A stretch of DNA of 49,105 nucleotides from an uncultured Muribaculaceae bacterium (GTDB lineage: Bacteria; Bacteroidota; Bacteroidia; Bacteroidales; Muribaculaceae). The notes under the pieces were generated by a model that was not told where the DNA came from, did no database searches, and saw only the letters and a program-made list of their open reading frames with translations. Where the stretch lies: assembly GCA_910583795.1 (NCBI GenBank), contig CAJTZQ010000022.1, positions 1 through 49,105 on the forward strand. Reading direction: 5' to 3'. Positions 15,034 to 23,737 of the stretch are shown here, one piece after another; position 1 is the first letter of the stretch; every line of letters starts with the position of its first letter. Both the position numbers and the translations under genes were made by a program.

Positions 15034-18000
15034 TTATTTGTCTATCTCTGATTTGCTAATATTTAACATATATACCTTAGATCCTTTATATTTATTATAG
15101 GTTCTAATGTCATTGTTATTATCTTGTGGAAGAATGCCAGGCTTTGATACTAATTCGAATTGATCAAGTTTGATATTCTCTATTGTTGTACGTAGGTGCT
15201 GTTTTTCATATTCATAAAAAATAATAGATATGGAGTTAATATCATCCCAGCCTCTCAAATGAGTATTTATAACAAAATATCGATATCCATTAAGTTCTAC
15301 AGAAGATTCTGATATAGAACCAAAAGGAGAATTGAAATCTCCTCTTTCGCACCAGATATGGCAATAATCCCTTACCCAAGCTGTCTGGAATTTAATAATA
15401 TAGAAACCGCCACCTGGTATAGGGTCTTGAGAATAACAATACACGGATTGAGGGTCTTGATGCTTGCATACCCACCAATAACCCATATTGGTTGAACCTG
15501 ATAACTCCGGTTCAGATGAATCTTGTATTTCTGTTGAAGTGAAATCTTTTACTTTCCAACCTTCGGCTTCTGTGGGTGTTATTTCAGTTGGATTTTTCTT
15601 ATCAGTTGGATTTTTCTTATTAGAAACTGTTTCCGGACTCATTGTATGAATAATCCCTTTTTCGTCAACGAAATTGAAAATCACATATAGTTCATCTGGA
15701 TCGAAGTCTGTTGACTCAAAGACGAAATTAAACCATCCGTCTTTCATTGTAGAATAGTTCCCAATCACATGTCCAGGCCATGAAGTGGTGGGAATTTTGG
15801 TTTTGCCATCTGTATCTAACTTATAGAGATAGACGTGTGTTGCACCATTCACATTGAAAGAGGTGCGTTTTAGTTTATTATCATCGGGAATATTGTTGAT
15901 GCAGCGTACTGATGCCTTATAGTCTGTCACATTTCCGTTGATATATGATGTTGAAGATCCTGAAATTACGAGCATCTTTAGCCATTTCCCTATCTCCTCT
16001 TTTTCTGTTCCGGTTGAAGCCGTTCTTGTCCAATAGTATCCGGCACGCGATTCTCCCAGTTTGCTGCTGTTTTCCATCATCATTGCCTTAGGGAAATATA
16101 CTTTCCCTATTTTAGGATCATTTGTCTCATAATAAGATTCGAAATGGTTACCGTTGATTTCCGTATGGAATCTATCTGAATTTCTCATGGCATCCCATAC
16201 TTTTTGTTGAGGTACACGATATCCCGGAGGCGCTACTGTGGTTATAATTTCGGGGTCAACGTATGTATTGGTAGAGGAATTTGTTTTGTAATTTGCTACT
16301 TTATAATATCCGCCTGCAGCATCAGAATCTCCATAGTATGCAGTCCCTCCCGTTGCCTCAATATACATTCCTGACGATTTTGCGCCGAGATTGCGGTCAA
16401 GCCAGTAGCGCATACGGACTGCCCCTTGAATAGGCACCACTTCGTAATAATAATAATTATCAGGATCTTTAGTGTCTGCACGTTCTGTTTGGGGATCCTT
16501 ATGGAAGAACCCAGTGTGATAGAGATCAAACGAATATTCGTTTGAAAGACGTGACCCGGGTTCATCCGCTTTCGGTTTGGTAGTCACATTAAGAATGAAT
16601 TTTCCCGTGCCGTAAGTGTAATCGTTTGTTTCACCGTCAACACTACCGGAATTAGTGTAAGCGTTTCCGGGTCGTGTGATTGTGAAGATTAAATTGTCAT
16701 TCATCTGATGTGTCCCGGAGAGAGTGGATGATCCGTTTATTTTTACATGGTCCAAAATTGTTGGGTCTCCTTCTATCTTTACTTTCCAATCAAAATCATA
16801 ATCTTTCAGGGCTGTCATATTCACCACATATTCATATCTCCACCTTGCTTCATTTGTTTCCCCTGGATCGCCATACATCACGGGGAAGTGAAGACCTTGG
16901 TTCCTGATTTTTCCGTTGTTTTTTGAGGGGGAAATGCCCCAGAGTCCGGCTTCCGAATAGTTGGAACCCTCTTCCTTGCTTGCCAGGAAGCCCCAATAAT
17001 CTGTAATTTCCTCTTGTAAATCATTATTCTCATTATAAATTCTGAGTGTTACGTTGCAGAGGTCTGATCCGGAGAATGAACGTTCCCAAGTGACAGGTAT
17101 TTTACGTGTCAATCCCTTCCATGCCACGGTGATATCACTGTTTAGAGTGCCGAGTTCAGCAGTTTCCTTGAACCGCAGCTTGTATCTGAATACTTTCCCT
17201 GTGTGATTTGGATCTGATTCCGATCCTGTCCCGATGAGATTGGCATCAGTGATTTCTTCAGGATCACTGATTTCAAGCCATTCATCTTCAGAAATTATTG
17301 TCAGACCTTCCGGAAGAGATGTCATTTCACTGTCATATTTGGAAAAACATTTGATATCTATATATTTTTCACTCCATTTTTCGTCTTCTATGACACCATT
17401 GTTATAGGTCACTTCATGTGTCACTCCGAGTTCGCGTATTCCGTCGGAGATCATGTTGAAGATCACCGGGGCATGGTCATGGATATCATAGGTGATCAAT
17501 GAAATGGGGTGTTTCGATGCCTCTTCAGGAGAGGTGTAGCCGGGTCCGTCGATGCTTTCAATCATCACCTGATACCAATGGTTGGGGAGCAAGTCAAGAT
17601 ACACTTCCTTTTCCTTTGTCGCGCCTTCATTTGTCGCTTCCTCAATCCTTTTGAAATCAAGACGATAGAAATATGATTTTGTTTCATACTCCGCTTTTAC
17701 AATAATAAATGCTTTCCCTTCATTGCTTCCCGTGTTTAGAGTGGGATGATAATAACGGATTCCATTATCTGTTATATCGTTGGGGAAGTCACTGACCACG
17801 GAGGGAGCTCCGCACCCTTCATCCGATCCTTCGGCTGACAGGAATCCACCAATGACAGGACTTGAGGTTGCATTCCCGAACAGGGAAAACAGATATGATT
17901 CTGAGCCCGGTTCTGTTGTAGCTCCCTGGGAATTTGTAGCATTTGTCACAGTCACCTTTGCCCCGTTACGGTAAAGTGGAATATCTTTTGTTGTCAGATC

Positions 18001-18477
18001 AGATAGCGAACAATAACCGCTCATTACAAACTTGCCGGATTCACCGATAGAATTCGACTCCTGTTTTAAGATAGTGGAAAGTGTGGTATTGACTTGAAAC
18101 GTTACATTCTCGGGGATGTTGGCGATAAAGTAGAATTGAAGATCTTTTGAAGACCTAATATCTGCATTCAACTTGAAAGAGACTTTATATCGGTTGTCAT
18201 TCAGATATATAAGGTTTCCTTCAGATAATTTCTCAATTATCTGAGCCGGTGCGGTTTCACTGTCGCTGCCCTTGAATACTAAAATAGAGATATCATTCAC
18301 CTGATATTCAGGATCTGCCTCCGCTCTGGTGTTGACCACGGCTGCTGCCGGAACGGAGAAAGTCAATTCCACCGTTCCGTCAGACTGTATCCCTCTTTCA
18401 TTGGGCAATCCGAATTCATCGCTGCAAGATGCCAAAAGAAGTAAAATTAAAGATAATATGGTAATATGTATTTTCAT
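15034..18477 (-). CDS. Large fimbrial tip-like lipoprotein with FISUMP-like and CBM26-like modules
   Basis: A 1147-residue lipoprotein, last gene of the pilus operon. I start at MKIHI (18477), four codons inside the longest frame, because it gives a proper lipoprotein signal peptide with lipobox LLASC (Cys18). An Arg51-Ala52 site follows the first beta strand, as in FimA/Mfa1-type subunits cut by an Arg protease. Residues about 36-330 resemble the FimA/Mfa-type (DUF4906-like) fold. Residues about 685-863 look like a FISUMP domain (WLDRNLGA, PPGYRVP, GYYWTRTAS, ASVRCIN). Residues 872-950 resemble a CBM26 starch-binding module (VYLYKLD, SWPG, DGWFNF, LYVIFN), and about 1020-1095 may be a second copy. 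Position and size parallel the Mfa5 tip protein of Porphyromonas gingivalis; glycan binding is inferred. Confidence 0.75.
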   Translation of the reverse strand: MKIHITILSLILLLLASCSDEFGLPNERGIQSDGTVELTFSVPAAAVVNTRAEADPEYQVNDISILVFKGSDSETAPAQIIEKLSEGNLIYLNDNRYKVSFKLNADIRSSKDLQFYFIANIPENVTFQVNTTLSTILKQESNSIGESGKFVMSGYCSLSDLTTKDIPLYRNGAKVTVTNATNSQGATTEPGSESYLFSLFGNATSSPVIGGFLSAEGSDEGCGAPSVVSDFPNDITDNGIRYYHPTLNTGSNEGKAFIIVKAEYETKSYFYRLDFKRIEEATNEGATKEKEVYLDLLPNHWYQVMIESIDGPGYTSPEEASKHPISLITYDIHDHAPVIFNMISDGIRELGVTHEVTYNNGVIEDEKWSEKYIDIKCFSKYDSEMTSLPEGLTIISEDEWLEISDPEEITDANLIGTGSESDPNHTGKVFRYKLRFKETAELGTLNSDITVAWKGLTRKIPVTWERSFSGSDLCNVTLRIYNENNDLQEEITDYWGFLASKEEGSNYSEAGLWGISPSKNNGKIRNQGLHFPVMYGDPGETNEARWRYEYVVNMTALKDYDFDWKVKIEGDPTILDHVKINGSSTLSGTHQMNDNLIFTITRPGNAYTNSGSVDGETNDYTYGTGKFILNVTTKPKADEPGSRLSNEYSFDLYHTGFFHKDPQTERADTKDPDNYYYYEVVPIQGAVRMRYWLDRNLGAKSSGMYIEATGGTAYYGDSDAAGGYYKVANYKTNSSTNTYVDPEIITTVAPPGYRVPQQKVWDAMRNSDRFHTEINGNHFESYYETNDPKIGKVYFPKAMMMENSSKLGESRAGYYWTRTASTGTEKEEIGKWLKMLVISGSSTSYINGNVTDYKASVRCINNIPDDNKLKRTSFNVNGATHVYLYKLDTDGKTKIPTTSWPGHVIGNYSTMKDGWFNFVFESTDFDPDELYVIFNFVDEKGIIHTMSPETVSNKKNPTDKKNPTEITPTEAEGWKVKDFTSTEIQDSSEPELSGSTNMGYWWVCKHQDPQSVYCYSQDPIPGGGFYIIKFQTAWVRDYCHIWCERGDFNSPFGSISESSVELNGYRYFVINTHLRGWDDINSISIIFYEYEKQHLRTTIENIKLDQFELVSKPGILPQDNNNDIRTYNKYKGSKVYMLNISKSEIDK
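15584..15619 (-). repeat. In-frame 18-bp tandem duplication in the tip gene
   Basis: Two perfect copies of an 18-bp unit (15584-15601 and 15602-15619) encode a repeated KKNPTD hexapeptide in the linker between the two C-terminal modules. Change by slippage would stay in frame. Confidence 0.85.
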
Positions 18478-18594
18478 ATCGGAGATCAATTAATATTATA
18501 TACGTTCCCACTAAAAGTAGAATCGTAATAGAAGTGCATTGTTAAACATTAATGTAATCGGTGGGTTTACATCTTATTTGATTATAGTTTATTC

Positions 18595-21072
18595 TTATAG
18601 TGAGGGATTTTCATTAACGAATACATTATTGACGCGGTCATCGACTACTCCGTTATAATATAGCCAACCCTCTTTGTCAGGGAAATCAAATAGAGGCACC
18701 CCTACATTATTATCAGAAGGGAATCTCAAACCACCAGAAGTATGTCCGTCTGCGAACATTATCAACGCCTTACCCGGTTCCGCTACTCCGGTAAGTTCAA
18801 AATCCCACCAGCCATCAGAATTCCCTGTCCCTTTCTTCATTTTGATGCCGGGCCATAATTTATTATATTTTTCGTTTCGACAATCTTGACAATCATAGTC
18901 AGTGTCTTTAAGTGAATTCCTATGAACAATACAGAAATCCATATTATCGTAATAATGTTTTGTGAAATCTCCCACTCCTGCCGACCATGAACCGGTATTT
19001 TTACCATCAGTGCAATTAAAATAATAGAATCCATTTGTTGGACCGGAAACAGACGCATTCGGGTCATTATATAGGTTTTCGGTATCCCATCCTTTGAATG
19101 CTATTTTCCCTGTGAATGAATATTCAAGGGCGGCTGTATTGCCGTCAGATCCCGTAGCTATCGGTTTGTTTGCTAAATCCGTGTTTTTAACATCAGAAGG
19201 AAACTCAAGACATTGATAGACGTATATATGTGGATTAGTCCATCCATCCGCTTTGAAATGGATCTTGTAGTTTTGAATATTGGGAATTATGTTGATTGTA
19301 GCTGTCTCGGAGAGTTCTTTTGTATCACCCGATTCTACTTTTACAGGATTTCCATCTTCATCGATAGCGGTCACGGTGAAAGTGAGCTGGCGAGTTCGTT
19401 CCCATGTTTCTTTCCCGGAATTGAGACCTTTGAATTTGAGATTTAATTCAGAAACCCCATCTTTAACTTCGATGACCGCCCCATCTTGTTTCACTTCTAT
19501 TTGTTTGCCATCTTTGTCAGTGAGCATTATCACATAGTCTTCAGGCTTAATGTTTGTTCCCCATTCAGTATTCGGAAGATTTGACCATTCCGGACCACGT
19601 GTGATTTTAACCTTTTTGATATTGGTGTCTATAAGTATAGGGAAAGAGTTGGAATAATAACCTGATGCGATCTGTTCTCTTACATCGATGGACATATTGA
19701 GTGGAGTCACATTCAGATAGTTAATGAGTTTCAAAGGAGTTACAGTTATCCTCTTGTGGATATTCCCTGCCACGATATGGAAGAAATTATAGTTGTTCTC
19801 GTTGGTCCTTATATTATTATATTCGGATGAAGAAATTGCGGGGTTTACAAACACATAGATAGAATCTCCCTTTATTTGATATTTATAAAGATCAGTATCG
19901 CTATATTTAGGTGATTCAAGCTCGGGAGTTGTGTTTGAGTCATACCAGATTGCTGTGGTTTTGCCGGTTTCTATGGGATATGCGGTTTCTTCTACGTGGA
20001 GGAAATATTGTCCCTGGATATTGTAGAGGATTTTTTCTACGCTCCAAGGCTCTACCTTGAGAGTCGGTTCAGCCTTGGCGTTTAGTGTGTATATATAGTG
20101 CGTGCCACGTTTTATGGCACGGTGTGTGTCAGCATCGGGGAGTGGATTCGTTTCAGTTGTTGAGACATCTGTCGGTTCTCCGAGCGGAAGTTTTATTTCC
20201 TTTTCTCCGATTTTAACGGTTGCTGATGATTGCGAGGGGGTATTTGTTTCACTTACAATTCGTTCCGGGATATAGAAAGAGAGGGTAGCGGGAGCTTCAT
20301 CTTCTGTCGAATTCTCTTTCACTGAGATGCTCTCAATTTTGCCATAGCCGGTTTGGTCGTTAACAAAATTATCATTCTTGATAATCGGAACATTGGCGGA
20401 GATATTGCTAACTCCCAATGATGAGATAAGAGCCGTAGCGCCTTGCATATCGTTTGCTGTGACCGATACTTTTGCACAGGCGAAAGTGAGGTCGGCGTAG
20501 ACGGTCTGGTTTTCGTTGCCGGTTACTTCAAACGATTCTCCGAGACCAATCCCGCTTTCCGAATGGAAACCGGAGTGGTCGCACGACATCGGCAACCCCT
20601 TCTCAGGGATTGCTCCGGTGAATGAACTTTCATAAACAATCTTTTCTGCCTTAAGCTCTGTCTCTGTTTGGGGGAGAGAGGAGATGGAAGTAGTACCGAA
20701 ATAATTTGCCGTCAAATAAAACCGGTATTTCCCCGGTTTCAATTTGATGGGATAGGGGGTGTAATTATCTTTTAAGTTAAGATCTCCGGATTCTGATTCA
20801 TTTGTGATTAACTTTACAGTTTTCACTTCTCCTCCTTCTACCGGGAATGCGAAAAAGGTTAGGGAGGAGTATTTTAGTTCTTCGGCAGTGGCTCCGTATT
20901 CATCGGCACGGGTGTCGAAGGTGGTTACCGAAGGGAGCATCAATACGAATCCGTCGGTGTCTTCAGATGGGGTGATATAATAGCCGTTGTCATCGCTACA
21001 CGCCGGCGCGATCATTGAAGCCGCCGCAGTGAGCAATGCCATAGAGATATATGATTTGAAAGTTGTTTTCAT
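18595..21072 (-). CDS. Large fimbrial lipoprotein with C-terminal CBM26-like module
   Basis: An 825-residue surface lipoprotein in the pilus operon. The signal peptide has a lipobox ending in PAC (Cys25), and Arg55-Ala56 after the first strand matches the processing site of FimA/Mfa1 subunits. Residues about 40-345 resemble a FimA-type double beta-sandwich. Residues 430-600 are beta-rich repeats, perhaps Ig-like or BACON-like. Residues about 601-809 carry a region resembling a CBM26 module: IHFKADGW and IYVYQ strands, KLWPGIKMKK, DGWWDFEL, ALIMFADGH and a late GWLYYNG. I read it as an accessory or tip-proximal adhesin subunit. It lies 98 bases after the previous gene and 117 bases before the next, so it is probably co-transcribed. 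I do not recognise an exact family. Confidence 0.72.
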   Translation of the reverse strand: MKTTFKSYISMALLTAAASMIAPACSDDNGYYITPSEDTDGFVLMLPSVTTFDTRADEYGATAEELKYSSLTFFAFPVEGGEVKTVKLITNESESGDLNLKDNYTPYPIKLKPGKYRFYLTANYFGTTSISSLPQTETELKAEKIVYESSFTGAIPEKGLPMSCDHSGFHSESGIGLGESFEVTGNENQTVYADLTFACAKVSVTANDMQGATALISSLGVSNISANVPIIKNDNFVNDQTGYGKIESISVKENSTEDEAPATLSFYIPERIVSETNTPSQSSATVKIGEKEIKLPLGEPTDVSTTETNPLPDADTHRAIKRGTHYIYTLNAKAEPTLKVEPWSVEKILYNIQGQYFLHVEETAYPIETGKTTAIWYDSNTTPELESPKYSDTDLYKYQIKGDSIYVFVNPAISSSEYNNIRTNENNYNFFHIVAGNIHKRITVTPLKLINYLNVTPLNMSIDVREQIASGYYSNSFPILIDTNIKKVKITRGPEWSNLPNTEWGTNIKPEDYVIMLTDKDGKQIEVKQDGAVIEVKDGVSELNLKFKGLNSGKETWERTRQLTFTVTAIDEDGNPVKVESGDTKELSETATINIIPNIQNYKIHFKADGWTNPHIYVYQCLEFPSDVKNTDLANKPIATGSDGNTAALEYSFTGKIAFKGWDTENLYNDPNASVSGPTNGFYYFNCTDGKNTGSWSAGVGDFTKHYYDNMDFCIVHRNSLKDTDYDCQDCRNEKYNKLWPGIKMKKGTGNSDGWWDFELTGVAEPGKALIMFADGHTSGGLRFPSDNNVGVPLFDFPDKEGWLYYNGVVDDRVNNVFVNENPSL

Positions 21073-21132
21073 ATTTCCGTTTTCGGTTGTCTGTTGTCTG
21101 TTTATCTGAGGAGCGACTCGGGGAGTCGCTAA

Positions 21133-21166
21133 CTTAATTCAACATTCAAAATTCAACATCCAAAAT
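21133..21166. repeat. AATTCAACATTCAAA gene-boundary repeat
   Basis: Three degenerate copies of ATTCAACATTCAAAA-type words lie between two pilus genes. The same words, inverted, occur near 32725 and 46730. Confidence 0.65.
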
Positions 21167-21170
21167 TATT

Positions 21171-22619
21171 TCAGTAATCTGTTTCAAAATGGATTTGTCT
21201 CCAGTCGTTTACTGCCACATTTACAATCATTTTGGCATCACCGGGCTCATCTGGATTTTCGGGGATATATGGATCCGGGAATCCGCTGATGCTTTCGATT
21301 GAAAGTTTGTAGATGGTGTTTCTAACGACCCCGAACTCCATGGGTCCCATTTCGTTCGGTTTGTCGTTGTCGTTATGTCGTATGAAATAGTAGTAGTCAA
21401 GGGTATCATCAACCTTTTTGCCTTCCGGAGCATTTCCCGGAGTTTGAATGATCTGAAAGCGGAACATGATTCCGGTGGTGAAACCTTGTAGCTGCCGTTC
21501 CGGTTGCGTGATAGTGTTCTCCGTTATGTAACACCATGGGGTGTATCCCTTGTGTAGTTCAGTTTTAGCTTTATATGGATATTTATTCCTATTTGAGTCA
21601 AATATGGTCTCATAACCGGTGTGTGAGGTTGTGTTGTATGCACCTTGGTTTATGAAATGAGTAGTTGGCAGTGCTGAAATCTCACCACGTTTTGTAGCAT
21701 CGTCTGTGTCAAGGAAGAAGTTGGTTGAGGTTTCTCTTCCAAGGAATTCTGTTGAGGGTTGGGCGTCTCCGGAAGCCGGGTTAAAGATATGTCTGGATGC
21801 AAAAAACTCTTTGCTGACATTGATGGGGCACATGCCGGTAAGTTTCACCACATATCCTGTTTCACCGATTTTATATGTGTGCGTCTCCCTTTCAGGATCA
21901 TTCTCATCTGTTATGGAAGATCTGTCTTTGTCGCGATAGTCGATTCTTGCTACTGAGCGTTCGATAGTCACACTGCCGCTTTCTCCAAGAATCGGGAAAG
22001 CTTTCTCCTCTTTTATGTAATTATAGAATGTCTCCTCGTTCCAGTTTTTTATTTTGATCTCACATGGGCTAAAATTTGCCATCGGCAGACCAAATTCCAC
22101 ATTCAGTAGACTTGAGTTGAGACCATCTACGGTGTATTTGTAATTCTCAAGTCCATAATCCACTTGCAAGAGCTTGGCATATGCTGAATTATCATAGTTG
22201 GCAAGGATAAATACCTCATACTCTGTGTTATCAGCTTGCTTCCCGAATTCTACGGCATCTTTCATCGGCATTTTGGCGGTAAGGACATAGTTGCCTTCCG
22301 ACTTTTGGGAGAATGTGTTGACAACTACAAAAAGGTTGGGTTTATCCGCATCCTCCTCGGCTTTTGGACGCAACACAAACAGGGCGCGATTGATTTTATT
22401 CTCCGCCTCTGTGCCTGTTTCAGTGCCGTCGGAAGATGTGTCTTCTCCGGAAGTATTGCTTCTTGTCGCGTCGTTTCCTTTGATGTCTACATTAATATTG
22501 AAATATACTGAGGCGTCATGCAAATCCGGTATGTAGCCGGGCACGTCTCCGTCGGAGCAACCCGTGATAGTCAGGACTGCTGCAATCAATATCGCTATAT
22601 GTCGTGAAAGATGTTTCAT
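21171..22619 (-). CDS. Mfa1-family fimbrial subunit (second copy)
   Basis: A 482-residue lipoprotein with a signal peptide ending in TITGC (Cys21) and a potential Arg53-Ser54 processing site. The C-terminal part (RHNDNDKPNEMGPMEFGVVRN then TIYKLSIESI, and a final VNDWRQIHF) is closely similar to the C terminus of the 562-residue stalk-like subunit two genes upstream (GPMEFAVVRNTIYKL, RNWGVRV), so the two are paralogues. In Mfa1-type pili this region includes the strand exchanged between subunits. It is probably a minor or alternative pilin. An acidic Thr/Ser/Glu-rich stretch follows the cleavage site (residues 54-72). It lies between the anchor gene and the two large lipoproteins. Confidence 0.82.
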   Translation of the reverse strand: MKHLSRHIAILIAAVLTITGCSDGDVPGYIPDLHDASVYFNINVDIKGNDATRSNTSGEDTSSDGTETGTEAENKINRALFVLRPKAEEDADKPNLFVVVNTFSQKSEGNYVLTAKMPMKDAVEFGKQADNTEYEVFILANYDNSAYAKLLQVDYGLENYKYTVDGLNSSLLNVEFGLPMANFSPCEIKIKNWNEETFYNYIKEEKAFPILGESGSVTIERSVARIDYRDKDRSSITDENDPERETHTYKIGETGYVVKLTGMCPINVSKEFFASRHIFNPASGDAQPSTEFLGRETSTNFFLDTDDATKRGEISALPTTHFINQGAYNTTSHTGYETIFDSNRNKYPYKAKTELHKGYTPWCYITENTITQPERQLQGFTTGIMFRFQIIQTPGNAPEGKKVDDTLDYYYFIRHNDNDKPNEMGPMEFGVVRNTIYKLSIESISGFPDPYIPENPDEPGDAKMIVNVAVNDWRQIHFETDY

Positions 22620-22621
22620 TC

Positions 22622-22668
22622 TACATTATGCATTATGAATTATGCATTCTGCATTGCATAAAGCATTA
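22622..22668. repeat. ATGCATTATGAATT gene-boundary repeat
   Basis: Degenerate copies of CATTATGCATTATGAATTATGCATT-like words fill the short gap between two pilus genes. The same family occurs at 30050-30130. Confidence 0.7.
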
Positions 22669-22670
22669 GT

Positions 22671-23711
22671 CTAAAATTCAGTATTGTTGATCCTTACCAT
22701 CCAGTCGTTTATGATGAGGTGGGTGGAGATCCAGGTGCCGTTTGCATCATCGAGGAAGAAGACGAAACGCCACGAATTTTCGCGGTCGAGATATTCCTGA
22801 TCCCCCATAGGTGCTGTGTTGGCATGGTTCTCTTTGAAGAGGAGCATGTAGCTTGACAGGGGGATTCTGAACACTTCTCCTCCGTCGTTTTTCCGCGTCA
22901 CGGAAAGTGTGGGTGCAACAGATTTTGCGCGCACGATGCGGGATGTGGAAAACCTTGCGAGGGCGATGCTGACAGGGGTGTCACCGTCAGCCTTGGTCTC
23001 TTGCGACGGTTCTGCCGTCATAGTCTCCGTGTGGTAGGGGAGATAGGTGACAGTGCCGTTTTCTATCAGGTTGTTTCGATGGTCGAAAAGGGTGTTGTCG
23101 TCAGTTATCTTGAAGTCGAAATCCTCATGACTGATAGGGGCTCCCGAAATGTTCTGGAGAGCAACCTGAATTGTGTTGGTATTCCTCATCATCTCCACTC
23201 TGGTTTCCGTTGAGGTATCGGTCACGGAAAAGTCGGCTGCTCCATAGAAATGGTTGTGGAGCGGCGAGCCTCCGGAGGGTGTCAATCCTGCGGGGTCGAG
23301 ACTTACGCGAATATCGGAGACATTGCTGCCTGTGGAGAGTTGCGAAAGATGGGAGAAAGAACTGTTTTCACATTCCATACCTCCGTAAGCCACAACGTGA
23401 TAGTCACCTTCGGGCAGGTCTACGGTCATGCGATAGTTCTCATCGTGTAGGGCATCTTCCGAAGTTTCGTTCCTGCGGGATACGAGTTTGCCGTTTTCAT
23501 CGAATATGAACACCGACAGGCAGTGCACCTGGTTATGGAAGGCGTTGGCGCGTTCCATATTGTATTCATAGACGAACCTGAGTTTCGTCACCGGGCCCGG
23601 ACACGGGTCAAGATCTTCGTTTATGATTCCGCAGGATGAAGATAGCAGCATCACGGCGGCGGCGCTTACCGCCGTCGCGATGCTGTAGAAATATGACTTT
23701 TTACCTTTCAT
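22671..23711 (-). CDS. FimB/Mfa2 family fimbrial anchor protein
   Basis: A 346-residue lipoprotein with a long signal peptide and lipobox LSSSC (Cys27). The YNMERANAFHNQV segment (about residues 50-62), the VFIFDENG strand and the DLPEGDYHVVAYGG motif are characteristic of the FimB/Mfa2 family, which in Porphyromonas gingivalis stays in the outer membrane, anchors the pilus base and limits its length. It directly follows the stalk subunit gene (26-base gap), the same order as mfa1-mfa2. The protein ends in WMVRINNTEF, similar to the stalk subunit's WGVRVNNIEF ending. Function as anchor is inferred from the family and gene order. Confidence 0.88.
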   Translation of the reverse strand: MKGKKSYFYSIATAVSAAAVMLLSSSCGIINEDLDPCPGPVTKLRFVYEYNMERANAFHNQVHCLSVFIFDENGKLVSRRNETSEDALHDENYRMTVDLPEGDYHVVAYGGMECENSSFSHLSQLSTGSNVSDIRVSLDPAGLTPSGGSPLHNHFYGAADFSVTDTSTETRVEMMRNTNTIQVALQNISGAPISHEDFDFKITDDNTLFDHRNNLIENGTVTYLPYHTETMTAEPSQETKADGDTPVSIALARFSTSRIVRAKSVAPTLSVTRKNDGGEVFRIPLSSYMLLFKENHANTAPMGDQEYLDRENSWRFVFFLDDANGTWISTHLIINDWMVRINNTEF

Positions 23712-23737
23712 TGAAGAAAGATTTAATCGGTTATCAA

